64,000 nt of DNA from an uncultured Clostridia bacterium (GCA_944386045.1 CALWZO010000053.1:33725-97724); one strand, 5' to 3'. Counted from the stretch's first letter, positions 17,000 through 25,942 are shown. The notes: a model not told the origin generated them from the letters alone. Program-made: numbers and translations.

Positions 17000-18034
17000 A
17001 TGAATTATATAGATTTGCGTTCTGACAGCGTAACTCAGCCCACGCAGGAAATGAGGGACGCCATGTACACCGCCCCTGTGGGGGATGATGTTTTCGGGGA
17101 TGACCCCACAGTAAAAAACCTGGAAAAGCTGTGCGCGGCCAAAGTGGGCAAGGAGGCCGGATTGTTTGTGGCTTCCGGCACAATGGGCAATCAGCTGGCT
17201 GTCATGGCCCACACCGTCAGAGGGGACGAGATAATTGTCTCCTCCGGCGCCCACCTTGTACAGCACGAAGCCAGTGCAGCCGTGCTCAGCGGCGTTATGG
17301 TAAAGGTGCTGGAATGTAAGGACGATATACTCACCGCCGCCATAATAGAAAAGGCCTGCCGTCCCTCCGCAGACGGTTTGGGCCCTCGTGCTGGCCTTGT
17401 GTGTGTGGAAAATGCGCTGTCCAACGGCAAGGTTATGAGCCTTGCGCAGATGAAGGAATGTTATGATGCGGCCAAAAAACATGGCCTGCCGGTGCACCTG
17501 GACGGCGCCAGGCTGTTCAATGCGGCAGTGGCGCTGGACACGGATGTGAAACAGCTCACCCAATACTGCGATTCGGTGATGGTATGCCTGTCAAAGGGGC
17601 TGTGCGCCCCGGTGGGCAGCGTGCTGTGCGGCAGCCGGGAATTTATCGAAAAGGCCAGAAAAAACCGTCAGCTTATGGGCGGCGGAATGCGACAGGCCGG
17701 CCTGCTGGCTGCCTGCGGCATCATTGCGCTGGACAGAATGGTGGACAGACTGAAAGAAGACCATGAAAATGCAAAATACATGGCGGGCAGACTGAACAAA
17801 ATGAAGGGCGTAAAGGTCCTCATGGATAATGTGGACATAAACCTGGTGTTTTTCAAGGTGGACAGACCGCGCGAGTTTATCGCCGCCCTCCCCGGCAGGA
17901 TGCTGGAAAAGGGCATAAAAATGGCCGGAGAAGAAGGGGGACTGCTGCGTTTTATCACCAACAACGATGTGTCCCGCGCCGATGTGGAAAAGGTCTGCGA
18001 TGTATTTGAAGCTATTATGAAAGAGTCGGTGTAA
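17000..18034 (+). CDS. Low-specificity L-threonine aldolase
   Basis: A 344-residue PLP enzyme that splits L-threonine or allo-threonine to glycine and acetaldehyde. The N-terminus MNYIDLRSDSVTQPTQEMR and GDDVFGDDPTV are characteristic, and the PLP lysine is in CLSKGLCAPVGSVLCG. The start is ATG 17000, with GAGGA six bases upstream and 11 bases after the CinA-fusion stop, so the two may share a transcript, although the functions do not obviously connect. Glycine produced here could feed one-carbon metabolism with fhs. A strong terminator follows at 18033. Confidence 0.92.
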   Translation: MNYIDLRSDSVTQPTQEMRDAMYTAPVGDDVFGDDPTVKNLEKLCAAKVGKEAGLFVASGTMGNQLAVMAHTVRGDEIIVSSGAHLVQHEASAAVLSGVMVKVLECKDDILTAAIIEKACRPSADGLGPRAGLVCVENALSNGKVMSLAQMKECYDAAKKHGLPVHLDGARLFNAAVALDTDVKQLTQYCDSVMVCLSKGLCAPVGSVLCGSREFIEKARKNRQLMGGGMRQAGLLAACGIIALDRMVDRLKEDHENAKYMAGRLNKMKGVKVLMDNVDINLVFFKVDRPREFIAALPGRMLEKGIKMAGEEGGLLRFITNNDVSRADVEKVCDVFEAIMKESV

Positions 18035-18064
18035 ACCGAAAGTACATTGGTTTCGGTTTTTCTG
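18033..18064 (+). terminator. Terminator after threonine aldolase
   Basis: AAACCGAAA (18033-18041) pairs with TTTCGGTTT (18051-18059), followed by T. The stem begins inside the stop codon. Confidence 0.75.
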
Positions 18065-18072
18065 AAAATTTT

Positions 18073-18110
18073 AACGGGTATAAGCAGTTTTTTGACTGCT
18101 TATACCCGTT
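18073..18110. repeat. Perfect 16-base inverted repeat
   Basis: AACGGGTATAAGCAGT (18073-18088), loop TTTTTG, ACTGCTTATACCCGTT (18095-18110). No T run follows, so it is not a typical terminator. Function unknown. Confidence 0.7.
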
Positions 18111-18171
18111 GCTTTTAACCGAAAATCTGTGGGTATTTTACTGCGTTTTGCTGTTAAATTTTCATAGATTT

Positions 18172-18180
18172 ATGGTATAA
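18172..18180 (+). promoter_or_regulatory. Extended -10 promoter of the nitroreductase pair
   Basis: TGGTATAAT, an extended -10 (TG-N-TATAAT), lies about 30 bases before the GTG start. No good -35 is visible, as is common for extended -10 promoters. Confidence 0.45.
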
Positions 18181-18209
18181 TTATTAAAACTATAAAAGGA
18201 GTGATGTTT

Positions 18210-18710
18210 GTGAACAACATATTTACCCGCAGAAGCGTGAGAAAATTTTTGCCGCGGGCGGTAGAGCCGGAAAAGATTGACCGCATTTTGCGCGCGGCAA
18301 TGCAGGCACCCAGCGCAACAAATCAGCAGCCGTGGGAATTTCTGGTGGTGGACGACAGACAGCTGATAGACAGACTGTCACAGTTCAGCCAGTATTCAAA
18401 ACTGTTGCTCGGCGCGCCTTTGGCAGTGGTGGCACTGGAAAGAACAGGCCTGCGTGCCCGGACCTTTGTCCCGCAGGACATGGGCGCGTGTGTTGAAAAC
18501 CTTATGCTGCAGGCGGTGGAAGAAGGCCTGGGCAGCGTGTGGATGGGCGTAGGCGGCGGAGAAAGACGGCGGTTTATAAATGATATGTTCAGCCTGCCCC
18601 GGACTGTAGAGCCCTTTGCCGTTATAGCTGTGGGCTATCCCGAAGAAGAAAACGCCAATCATTTTACAGACAGATACGAGGAAGAAAGAGTACATTTCAA
18701 CAAATATTAA
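18210..18710 (+). CDS. Nitroreductase-family flavoprotein (first of a tandem pair)
   Basis: A 166-residue FMN protein of the short nitroreductase type. FTRRSVRKF at the start and APSATNQQPWEFLVV match the FMN-contacting N-terminal motifs. GLGSVWMGV and the C-terminal GYPEEE fit as well. These enzymes reduce nitro compounds, quinones or other acceptors with NAD(P)H. The substrate is unknown. I chose GTG 18210 because AGGAG lies eight bases upstream, whereas the ATG at 18204 is too close to it. It is followed 13 bases later by a second nitroreductase. Confidence 0.85.
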   Translation: MNNIFTRRSVRKFLPRAVEPEKIDRILRAAMQAPSATNQQPWEFLVVDDRQLIDRLSQFSQYSKLLLGAPLAVVALERTGLRARTFVPQDMGACVENLMLQAVEEGLGSVWMGVGGGERRRFINDMFSLPRTVEPFAVIAVGYPEEENANHFTDRYEEERVHFNKY

Positions 18711-18723
18711 GGAGGTTTTACAA

Positions 18724-19233
18724 ATGACAGTTGAACAGGCAATAAAAAGCAGAAAAAGCATAAGAAAGTACCGGGACAAACCGGTGGAAAGCGAAAAGCT
18801 GAACCTGGTGCTGGAAGCGGCCAGAATGGCACCCTCTGCACGCAACATGCAGGACTGGAAATTTATCGCCGTAACCGACAAAGAAAAAGTGCGGCAGATG
18901 CAGGACGCCTGCATGGGACAGAAACAGGTGGGTATGGCTCCTGTCACACTGGTTGTCTGCGCAAACAATGATTCCGCCATGCCCTGCGGACAGTCAAAGA
19001 CCAGCGTGGACTGCTCCATAGCCATGTCCTTTATGATGCTGCAAGCCACAGAGCTGGGCCTGGGCATGTGCTGGCTGGGCGCCTTTGACGAAAATAAGGT
19101 AAAAGAGGTGCTGGGTATACCGGAAGATTACATTGTGGTCGCCGTGTCCCCCTTGGGCTATGCCGACGAAGAGCCGGCCGCAAAACCGCGCAAAGCCTTT
19201 GACGAAGTGGTATGCTTTGACCGGTTCAAATAA
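18724..19233 (+). CDS. Nitroreductase-family flavoprotein (second of a tandem pair)
   Basis: 169 residues, same family as its upstream neighbour but clearly diverged, so the pair is an old duplication or two separate acquisitions. Motifs are SRKSIRKYRDKPV-like (KSRKSIRKYRDKPV), APSARNMQDWKFIAV, LGLGMCWLGAFDE and PLGYADEEP. It has cysteines at several positions (for example DACMG, VVCAN and MPCGQ) that its neighbour lacks, but no ferredoxin domain. The start is ATG 18724 with AAGGAGG eight bases upstream. Confidence 0.87.
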   Translation: MTVEQAIKSRKSIRKYRDKPVESEKLNLVLEAARMAPSARNMQDWKFIAVTDKEKVRQMQDACMGQKQVGMAPVTLVVCANNDSAMPCGQSKTSVDCSIAMSFMMLQATELGLGMCWLGAFDENKVKEVLGIPEDYIVVAVSPLGYADEEPAAKPRKAFDEVVCFDRFK

Positions 19234-19260
19234 TATAAAACATAAATATTTTTGCAAATA

Positions 19261-19292
19261 AAAAAGGCACTGCACAACAGCAGTGCCTTTTC
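19261..19292 (+). terminator. Terminator after the nitroreductase pair
   Basis: AAAGGCACTGC / GCAGTGCCTTTT stem with a six-base loop and an A run upstream. Confidence 0.75.
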
Positions 19293-19359
19293 AATATTTA
19301 TTTCTGTTTCAATCCAAAATTGCCGCCATAAATATGCTCGGGTTTTAAAATTAACTGTT

Positions 19360-19554
19360 TTATATTTTCCTTATCCAATGGTTCGCCAATAAAGCCGCGA
19401 TGAATATAACTGCCAATGGTATAAAGCCGACATAACCGTGGGTGGAAAAGTAATCTTTTGATATATAATCATATATCATACAACATACTTCAGCAAAGAT
19501 AACAAGATTTGCGGCCAAAGAATATTTGGTGTATTTGTTTTGATTGTTTTTCAT
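19360..19554 (-). CDS. Small two-helix membrane protein, unknown
   Basis: About 64 residues with two hydrophobic segments (AANLVIFAEVCCMIYDYI and GFIPLAVIFIAALLANHWI) joined by a short polar loop. A basic C-terminal RKI and basic N-terminus suggest that both ends are cytoplasmic. I see no family motif. The start is uncertain: ATG 19554 has only a weak GGTG upstream, and an in-frame ATG seven codons earlier has none. It may be a real small membrane protein, but the support is limited to its hydrophobicity pattern. Confidence 0.45.
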   Translation of the reverse strand: MKNNQNKYTKYSLAANLVIFAEVCCMIYDYISKDYFSTHGYVGFIPLAVIFIAALLANHWIRKI

Positions 19555-19830
19555 GTTACACCACACTTTCCTCATATGGCTTTTTCAAGTCAAAATATAA
19601 GCAGCGGCTTGTTTGAAAAAGCAAAAAGTCAAAAATGCCTGCTGTTCATTGGGATCACCTGTCCTGAAAATAGTGTAATTGTTTAATATAATTATAATAA
19701 TTATACCATTTTTCACGCTGGAATTTGTAAAAACCAATGTAAAAAAATGATGTTGTGTTGTGCAACATACACAGCAATCTGAAAAACAGCTGCCGGACTG
19801 CCGGCAACCCATTTTACAGACAGAAAAATA
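19555..19830. other. Intergenic stretch upstream of the small membrane protein
   Basis: AT-rich with scattered short palindromes such as GTTGTGCAAC near 19755. No gene or clear promoter was recognised. Confidence 0.4.
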
Positions 19831-19862
19831 AAAAACGGAGGGAAACCCCTCCGTTTTATTTT
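19831..19862 (-). terminator. Terminator of rnpB
   Basis: AAAACGGAGGG / CCCTCCGTTTT stem with T on the minus-strand 3' side, directly after the RNase P RNA. Confidence 0.8.
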
Positions 19863-20212
19863 TACGAGTAAACCGTAAGCCGTGTTCTGTATTAAACGAT
19901 GATCTATCTAGACTGCAAATCGCTTTGCAGTTCAAGCCTCCTCCTGAGAGTTGCAGGGCACATATACTCTACTGTCGGGAGTTGCTGCGGATAAGGTTTA
20001 CATGGCCGCTGTGTCACCACAGCGCCGGTGAGCTCTTACCTCACCTTTCCACCCTTACCGGCATAAAGCCGGCGGTATCTCTCTGTTGCACTATCTCTAA
20101 GGTCGCCCTCGGCTGACGTTATCAGCTACCCTTGCCCTGAGCAGCACGGACTTTCCTCATAAGCTATCCGTATAAAACGGCATTCTCACGCCATCGTATG
20201 TTTTACTCGTAA
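19863..20212 (-). ncRNA. rnpB: RNase P RNA, bacterial class A-like
   Basis: About 350 bases on the minus strand. The conserved core segments are present: near the 5' end GAGGAAAGTCCGTGCTGC (plus strand about 20136-20157), AGGGTGGAAAGGTGAGGTAAGAG-type sequence in the middle, and near the 3' end ACAGAACACGGCTTACGG, which pairs with the first to form P4. The ends TACGAGTAAA and TTTACTCGTA are complementary and form P1. The RNA is the catalytic part of the ribozyme that trims the 5' leader of pre-tRNA. It begins only a few bases after the TM2 gene on the same strand, so its promoter probably lies inside that gene (a GATAAT -10 near 20223 is a candidate). Confidence 0.93.
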
Positions 20213-20215
20213 CAA

Positions 20216-20584
20216 TCAGAAATTATCAGACAGGGGCACACCCCTGGCGTCTGTGTATGTTCTGCCGGTGAAAATCATAAGCGCATCCACCAAAGCCCAT
20301 ATCTGGCTGATCCAGCCCAGGAAAAACACAAACAAAAGCAGCTGGATGACACCTTTTTTGGTAAATCCCAGATAAAAATTGTGTATGCCCATGCTTCCCA
20401 GAAAAATTGCCAGCAGACCGGCTATAATCCTGTTTTTGGGTTTGGACATAACAGAATTGTAGGAATTGTGGAAATCCTGCATTATATTCTGACCGCCTCT
20501 GGGCTGCCGGCCGACCTTCTGACCGCAGTTGGGGCAGAAAATGGCATTTTCGTCCAGATGACAGCCGCAGTTTGTACAATACAT
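20216..20584 (-). CDS. TM2-domain protein with N-terminal zinc ribbon
   Basis: 122 residues. Residues 3-20 form a zinc ribbon (CTNCG and CPNCG). After a polar linker, about 52-108 is a TM2 domain: two membrane helices around GSMGIHNFYLGFTKKG, with IWALVDALMI in the second. TM2 proteins are common in Clostridia. Their role is unclear. The start is ATG 20584 with AAGGAGAG upstream. The gene lies directly upstream of rnpB on the same strand. Its zinc-ribbon-plus-membrane plan recalls the protein at 6204. Confidence 0.85.
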   Translation of the reverse strand: MYCTNCGCHLDENAIFCPNCGQKVGRQPRGGQNIMQDFHNSYNSVMSKPKNRIIAGLLAIFLGSMGIHNFYLGFTKKGVIQLLLFVFFLGWISQIWALVDALMIFTGRTYTDARGVPLSDNF

Positions 20585-20714
20585 ATAAATCTCTCCTTAA
20601 TTTTCACACTTTGATATTTTACCATATCTTACAGATATATTCAACAATATTAAAGTGTTCAAAATGCAAAAATCCGGAAGAATTTTATATTTTAAAGCTG
20701 AAAACAGTATAATG

Positions 20715-20744
20715 TTGAAATAATATATGGTTTTTTGATATAAT
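20715..20744 (+). promoter_or_regulatory. Promoter of the RluA-family gene
   Basis: TTGAAA (20715-20720), 18 bases, TATAAT (20739-20744), about 28 bases before the start at 20773. Confidence 0.65.
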
Positions 20745-20772
20745 AAATAAGTTGTGTATAAGGAGGGCTGTC

Positions 20773-21660
20773 ATGCAGCTGGAATATTATGTCAGCCGGC
20801 AAAGTGAAGGCGAAAGATTGAATATATTTTTACGCAAAAACGGCGTCAGCCTGGCGCAGATTAAAAAAGTCAAGTTTTTGCCCGACGGAATTATGGTGGA
20901 CGGACAGAAACAAAACACAGACTATCTGCTGAAGGCCGGGCAGAAGGTGACGGTAAATATTTATGACAGCCGGCCACGGAATTCTGTAAAAGCCCAATAC
21001 CGGCCGATGGATATTGTCTATCTGGACGAAAGCTGTATGGTGGTAAACAAACCACGGGGAATGCCATGCCATCCGTCCTTCAATCACCCGGAGGACACAC
21101 TGGCCAATCTTTTTGTGGGCTGGCGGCGCAGCAGAGGCCAGAACATGCCCTGCCGCATCATAAACAGGCTGGACAAAAGCACCTCCGGCCTGGTGCTTTT
21201 AGCGCTGGATTCCCACAGTGCCCGGTGTCTGCCAACCGGCACCCAAAAGCTGTACAGAGCCATTGTACAGGGGCACCCACAGCCGGAAAACGGCCTGATA
21301 GACCTGCCTATAGCCAGAAAAGAAGACTCTATCATAACAAGATGCGTGCGCTCCGACGGCCAAAGGGCGCTGACGGAATATTCCCTGAGTGCGCGGGGGG
21401 ACGGCTTCAGCCTTATGGATATAAAACTGCACACAGGCCGAACCCATCAGATCAGGGTACATTTTTCCCATTTGGGACATCCTTTGGCAGGGGACGGGCT
21501 GTACGGCGGCGACTGCCGTTTTATAAACAGGCGGGCTTTGCACTGCCGGCAGCTGACATTTACCAGCCCGCACAGCGGCAAAAAAATTTGTCTGAAACGG
21601 CCTTTGCCGGAGGATATGAAAACTTGTGCAACAAAAATACATATTTTTGAAACATTTTGA
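20773..21660 (+). CDS. RluA/RluD-family pseudouridine synthase
   Basis: A 295-residue RNA pseudouridine synthase. The N-terminal 70 residues look like an S4-type RNA-binding region (EGERLNIFLRKNGVSLAQIKK). The catalytic motif is NRLDKSTSGLVLLAL near residue 135, and the C-terminal signature HTGRTHQIRVHFSHLGHPLAGDGLYGG is diagnostic for the RluA group. The target could be 23S rRNA or tRNA. The start is ATG 20773 with AAGGAGG seven bases upstream, preferred over a GTG at 20752. Confidence 0.93.
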   Translation: MQLEYYVSRQSEGERLNIFLRKNGVSLAQIKKVKFLPDGIMVDGQKQNTDYLLKAGQKVTVNIYDSRPRNSVKAQYRPMDIVYLDESCMVVNKPRGMPCHPSFNHPEDTLANLFVGWRRSRGQNMPCRIINRLDKSTSGLVLLALDSHSARCLPTGTQKLYRAIVQGHPQPENGLIDLPIARKEDSIITRCVRSDGQRALTEYSLSARGDGFSLMDIKLHTGRTHQIRVHFSHLGHPLAGDGLYGGDCRFINRRALHCRQLTFTSPHSGKKICLKRPLPEDMKTCATKIHIFETF

Positions 21661-21805
21661 TTTTAATGTGAAAATTGTGTATATATTTTATGAACTATAG
21701 GCTACAAAAAAGTAAAAATATGTCCCTTTTCCTTGAAAACAGGCGGGAAAAATAGTATAATTTTTAACTGGACATATTGAATTTTTAAGCAAAGGAGATG
21801 GGGGA

Positions 21806-23566
21806 ATGCCATTTGGAAGCAAGAAGAAAAAGCCTGCAACTGATGGTGTGAGAACAGCCGGAAAATCGATCAAGACAACATTTAAAAGATATAATTCAGA
21901 AAAAATCACAGCGGAGGGCGTAAAACGCTTTTTCCTGTTCAATTTTTATAAAATAGGATATACACTGGAACTGAACGCTGCCATGATAGGCCGCCAGCTG
22001 AAAGGGTTTTTCAGCAGGGTATACGAATCCCTGAACAACATATTACGCAGCCTGGCATTATTTCTGGACAGCCTTGCAGACACAATTCTGGACGACCTGG
22101 GCGAGCCGCTGGAAAGAGTGGGCGAAGCCGCAGGCAAAATATCTGCAATAATAAAAGAAACAAAAGCGGACAAACAGCGCAGAACCGGCGCAGAGGTCAA
22201 AGAGTATGTAAAACAGGGTCTGTCCAAGCACAAAGACCTTACAAGACGACTTATGGCCTATGTGATACCTGCATGTACGGCAATGGTGTTTATAGTCACC
22301 GTGTCTGTCGGAATGAGCAGGGACTATGCCATACAGGTCAATCTGGACGGAGTAGAAATAGGCGTTATCAAGGATTACACAATACTGGAAAATGCTGACA
22401 AAATAATTAAAAACAAACTGGTCAGCACAGACGAGCAAAGCTGGAACTTAAACTCTGAAATCAAGATGGTAAGCCTTTCAGACAAAGAAACCATTGACGA
22501 AAGACAGCTGGCCAATAATATACTTTCAGCCTCAGACGAGGATATAGTGGAGGCCACCGGCCTGTATGTTGACGGAGTTTTTGTGGGCGCAGTAAAGGAC
22601 GCCACAGCTCTGAATTCAGCACTGGAAAGCCTGAAACGGCCTTATGAAAACGGAGATCCCAACAGGACAGTTACATTTGTACAGGATGTCAGCGTTGTTG
22701 AAGGCATTTTCTTCGCCAATACTGTTGTGGAAGATCAGAAACTGGCTGATATGGTAGTCAGCGAGGTAAGCGGTGAAAAGCATTACAGCGTTGTTGAAGG
22801 CGACTCACCGTCACTGATTGCTTCCAAAAACGGAATAACCACCAGGACACTTTACAACCTTAACCCCGGCCTGGAAGGCGGCGGTCTGTGGATTGGCGAT
22901 GACCTTATTGTAAGCGCATCTGTGCCTTTCTTACAGGTAAAATATGTGGAAACCAGCACCAGACAGGTGGAAGTTGACTATCAGACCAAAACCGAAAAGA
23001 ATGACTCCATGACATTCGGCACAACAAAGGTTACACAAGAGGGTGAAAAGGGTATAAACGAAGAAACTGTTGAAAGCGTTTACATAGACGGTATCCTGCA
23101 AAGCGAAACGGTTGTCAACACCACGGTAATCAAAGAGCCTGTAACGGAAATCGTTCAGCAGGGCACGCTGTTTAACGGCACTGTCATAACCGGCGGAACA
23201 GGAAGGCTTGTATGGCCTGTTGCCGGTGCTTACAGATGGTCCCGTGGCTTTGCCGGCCAGTATCCTGCCCACAACGGTATAGACCTTGCGGCTTCCACAG
23301 GTACAACCCTGGTTGCAGCAGACACAGGTGTAGTTGTAAAGGCGGTTTACTCCAATGTGGGTTACGGTATCTACTGTGTAATTGACCATGGCGGATATCA
23401 GACACTGTATGGCCACTGCTCGGCTTTGCTGGTAAGCGTCGGTCAGCAGGTAACCCAGGGCCAGCCTATTGCCAGAATAGGTTCTACCGGTAACTCTACC
23501 GGACCGCATGTCCACTTTGAGGTTAAGAACGGCGAATACCGTTATGACCCGATGGGATGGTTCTAA
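21806..23566 (+). CDS. Membrane-anchored M23 endopeptidase with LysM-like and G5 domains
   Basis: 586 residues. The first about 150 are basic and amphipathic and probably cytoplasmic. One membrane helix follows (about 152-173, AYVIPACTAMVFIVTVSVGM), so the rest is outside. Then come a beta-rich region, a LysM-like segment (HYSVVEGDSPSLIASKNG, about 328-375), a G5-type region (about 380-450) and an M23 domain with intact zinc ligands (HNGID, YGH, GPHVHFEV). This is the plan of wall-binding hydrolases that cut peptide cross-links. The long internal N-terminus is not explained by that job. The start is ATG 21806, after GGAGATGGGG. A terminator follows at 23583. Confidence 0.9.
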   Translation: MPFGSKKKKPATDGVRTAGKSIKTTFKRYNSEKITAEGVKRFFLFNFYKIGYTLELNAAMIGRQLKGFFSRVYESLNNILRSLALFLDSLADTILDDLGEPLERVGEAAGKISAIIKETKADKQRRTGAEVKEYVKQGLSKHKDLTRRLMAYVIPACTAMVFIVTVSVGMSRDYAIQVNLDGVEIGVIKDYTILENADKIIKNKLVSTDEQSWNLNSEIKMVSLSDKETIDERQLANNILSASDEDIVEATGLYVDGVFVGAVKDATALNSALESLKRPYENGDPNRTVTFVQDVSVVEGIFFANTVVEDQKLADMVVSEVSGEKHYSVVEGDSPSLIASKNGITTRTLYNLNPGLEGGGLWIGDDLIVSASVPFLQVKYVETSTRQVEVDYQTKTEKNDSMTFGTTKVTQEGEKGINEETVESVYIDGILQSETVVNTTVIKEPVTEIVQQGTLFNGTVITGGTGRLVWPVAGAYRWSRGFAGQYPAHNGIDLAASTGTTLVAADTGVVVKAVYSNVGYGIYCVIDHGGYQTLYGHCSALLVSVGQQVTQGQPIARIGSTGNSTGPHVHFEVKNGEYRYDPMGWF

Positions 23567-23582
23567 AAGTCAAAAGCATATC

Positions 23583-23617
23583 CTTTATCCGTCTGGTTGA
23601 CAGACGGATAAAGTTTT
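23583..23617 (+). terminator. Terminator after the M23 gene
   Basis: Perfect 13-base stem CTTTATCCGTCTG / CAGACGGATAAAG with loop GTTGA and then TTTT. Confidence 0.85.
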
Positions 23618-23777
23618 GCATATAATAATTTAAAAACAGAGCAAAATAACTTTTGATACAAAAACACAAAAAATTTATTTTATTGTCAATGTTTACGCGC
23701 CCTTTTTGTGAGTAAAATACTATGGTGGGTGTATATTGACTGCTACCTTGAAAAATAAATTCCAAAGGAGAACGGTT

Positions 23778-25064
23778 TTGGAAAAGTATATTATCAAAGG
23801 CGGAAAACCGCTGAAAGGTGAAGTTGTGATAAGCGGTGCCAAAAATGCCGCAGTGGCAATTCTGCCGGCAACTGTTTTGGCAAACGATGTTTGCGTTCTG
23901 GAAAATGTACCGGATATCAGCGATATTCGCACAGAAATAGAAATTCTCAAAGAGATGGGCGCAAAGGTAAAACGCATCAGCCCTTCCGTATTGGAGATAG
24001 ACACTTCCACGCTGGACAGTCAGACTGTTCCGCTGGACCTGGGCATAAAAATGAGGGCTTCCTATTATTTCCTGGGCAGCCTGCTGTCCAGATACGGCAG
24101 TGCAAGCGTACCTATGCCCGGCGGCTGCGACCTGGGCGCAAGGCCCATTGACCAGCATCTGAAAGCTTTTTCGGCTTTGGGCGCCAATTACGACCTGGAC
24201 TATGCGATGATAAATGTAAGCACAGACAATCTTCAGGGCGCACATATATTTTTTGATACCATTTCGGTGGGTGCCACAATAAACGCCATGCTGGCAGCGG
24301 TTATGGCAGAAGGTACAACAGTGCTGGAAAATGTGGCCAAGGAGCCGCACATTGTTGATGTGGCCAACTTCCTGAACACAATGGGCGCGGATGTACGCGG
24401 AGCCGGCACCGATGTCATCAAGATACACGGTGTAAAATCTATGCACGGCGCTACTTACTCTGTGGTACCTGACCAGATAGAAGCAGGCACTTTTATGGTG
24501 GCCGCAGCGGCTACCAGAGGTGACATACTGGTAAAAAATGTTATACCGAAACATCTGGAAACAATCACAGGAAAACTGAAATCAGTGGGCGCAACAGTGG
24601 AAGAATTTGACGATTCCATCAGGGTTACAGGCGCTCCTGTTTATGAAAACACAAATATCAAAACCATGCCTCACCCGGGATTTCCCACAGACTTGCAGCC
24701 TGTAATGGGCGTTTTGCTGTGCCTTGCCCAGGGTACATCCATTGTCACCGAGGGCATATGGGACAGCCGTTTCAAATATTGCGACGAGCTGAATAAAATG
24801 GGCGCAAATATCAAGGTGGAAGGCCGAGTGGCAGTTTTTGAAGGTGTGGAATGTCTGAGACCTGCCCCGGTAAAAGCCACCGACCTGCGTGCCGGTGCGG
24901 CACTGGTTGTGGCGGCTTTGTGCGCTGACGGCCAGAGCGAAGTCAGCGAGATTGCCCATGTGGAGCGCGGATATGTTGATATGGTCAAAAAGATACGCGC
25001 GCTGGGCGGTGACATTGTAAAAGTTGATATTCCCGAAGGCGGAATACTGAAAAAAGCATATTGA
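23778..25064 (+). CDS. murA: UDP-N-acetylglucosamine 1-carboxyvinyltransferase MurA
   Basis: A 428-residue enzyme of the first committed step of peptidoglycan synthesis, transferring enolpyruvate from PEP to UDP-GlcNAc. The N-terminus IIKGGKPLKGEVVISGAKNAAV is typical. The catalytic and fosfomycin-binding cysteine is present (PMPGGCDLGARP, about C117), so the enzyme should be fosfomycin-sensitive at the target. I chose TTG 23778 because AAAGGAG lies eight bases upstream and the protein then begins like other MurA proteins. Clostridia often have two MurA copies, and which one this is cannot be told. Confidence 0.96.
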   Translation: MEKYIIKGGKPLKGEVVISGAKNAAVAILPATVLANDVCVLENVPDISDIRTEIEILKEMGAKVKRISPSVLEIDTSTLDSQTVPLDLGIKMRASYYFLGSLLSRYGSASVPMPGGCDLGARPIDQHLKAFSALGANYDLDYAMINVSTDNLQGAHIFFDTISVGATINAMLAAVMAEGTTVLENVAKEPHIVDVANFLNTMGADVRGAGTDVIKIHGVKSMHGATYSVVPDQIEAGTFMVAAAATRGDILVKNVIPKHLETITGKLKSVGATVEEFDDSIRVTGAPVYENTNIKTMPHPGFPTDLQPVMGVLLCLAQGTSIVTEGIWDSRFKYCDELNKMGANIKVEGRVAVFEGVECLRPAPVKATDLRAGAALVVAALCADGQSEVSEIAHVERGYVDMVKKIRALGGDIVKVDIPEGGILKKAY

Positions 25065-25132
25065 TTTTTAAATACAGGGCGGGGCGCCGAAGGGGTTGCT
25101 CCGTCTTTGTGATTATAGATAAGGAATTTTAA

Positions 25133-25924
25133 ATGGCAAGATACATATCACTTTATTCCGGCTCCTCCGGAAACTGTTCTGTCGTGGAGGAAAACGGAAA
25201 ATTTATAATAATAGACATGGGAAAATCTGCCAGGATAACCAACAGCGCACTGACCCGGCTGGGGCTGGAATTAAAAAATTTGCAGGGTATTCTGGTCAGC
25301 CATGAACATTCTGACCATATCAGCGGACTGAAAGTTTTTCTGAAAAACCTTCATGTGCCGCTGTTTTCCGGCGCGCCGACAAACGATTATCTGCGGGATA
25401 ACGCCCTGGTGCCCGGCCATATAGATGTACAGGACCTTAACTTTACAGGCACAAACATAGGCCCATTCAATATCCAGGGGTTTGAAACTCCCCATGATTC
25501 CGCCTGCTGTCTGGGCTTTAAAATAAGGACTGACGGCGGCTCGTCCATGTCCATAGCTACAGACCTGGGGTTTGTAAATGAGGAGATACTGAAAAATTTA
25601 AGCGGAGTGGACCTGACGGTCATAGAGTCCAACTACGATGTAAATATGCTGAAATACGGCCCTTATCCTTACTACCTGAAAAGCAGGATATCTTCAAACC
25701 GCGGCCACCTGAGCAACATACAGTCCAGCCGGGCCACGCTGCGCCTGGTGGAGGACGGGGTAAAAAAGATACAGCTTTGCCACCTGTCAAACACCAACAA
25801 CACCCCTCGGCTGGCACTGGAACGGATAAAAAATTCTGCCGCGGAAAACGGAATATACCTGCCGGATGATGTGACAGTAAAGGTCAACCGCCGACATGAA
25901 GTTACCCAACCTACGGAATTTTGA
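25133..25924 (+). CDS. YycJ/WalJ-type metallo-beta-lactamase-fold hydrolase
   Basis: 263 residues with the metal-binding motif SHEHSDHISG (about 56-65) and GSSGNC at the N-terminus, both characteristic of the YycJ/WalJ group. In Bacillus that gene sits in the walRK cluster. A double-stranded DNA exonuclease activity has been proposed for the family. Further metal ligands appear in TPHDSAC and the late HLS and N-N-T region. It is followed 18 bases later by rlmH. In many Bacillota these two genes lie close together, which supports both calls. Confidence 0.87.
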   Translation: MARYISLYSGSSGNCSVVEENGKFIIIDMGKSARITNSALTRLGLELKNLQGILVSHEHSDHISGLKVFLKNLHVPLFSGAPTNDYLRDNALVPGHIDVQDLNFTGTNIGPFNIQGFETPHDSACCLGFKIRTDGGSSMSIATDLGFVNEEILKNLSGVDLTVIESNYDVNMLKYGPYPYYLKSRISSNRGHLSNIQSSRATLRLVEDGVKKIQLCHLSNTNNTPRLALERIKNSAAENGIYLPDDVTVKVNRRHEVTQPTEF

Positions 25925-25942
25925 TTACAAAAGGTATAATTT

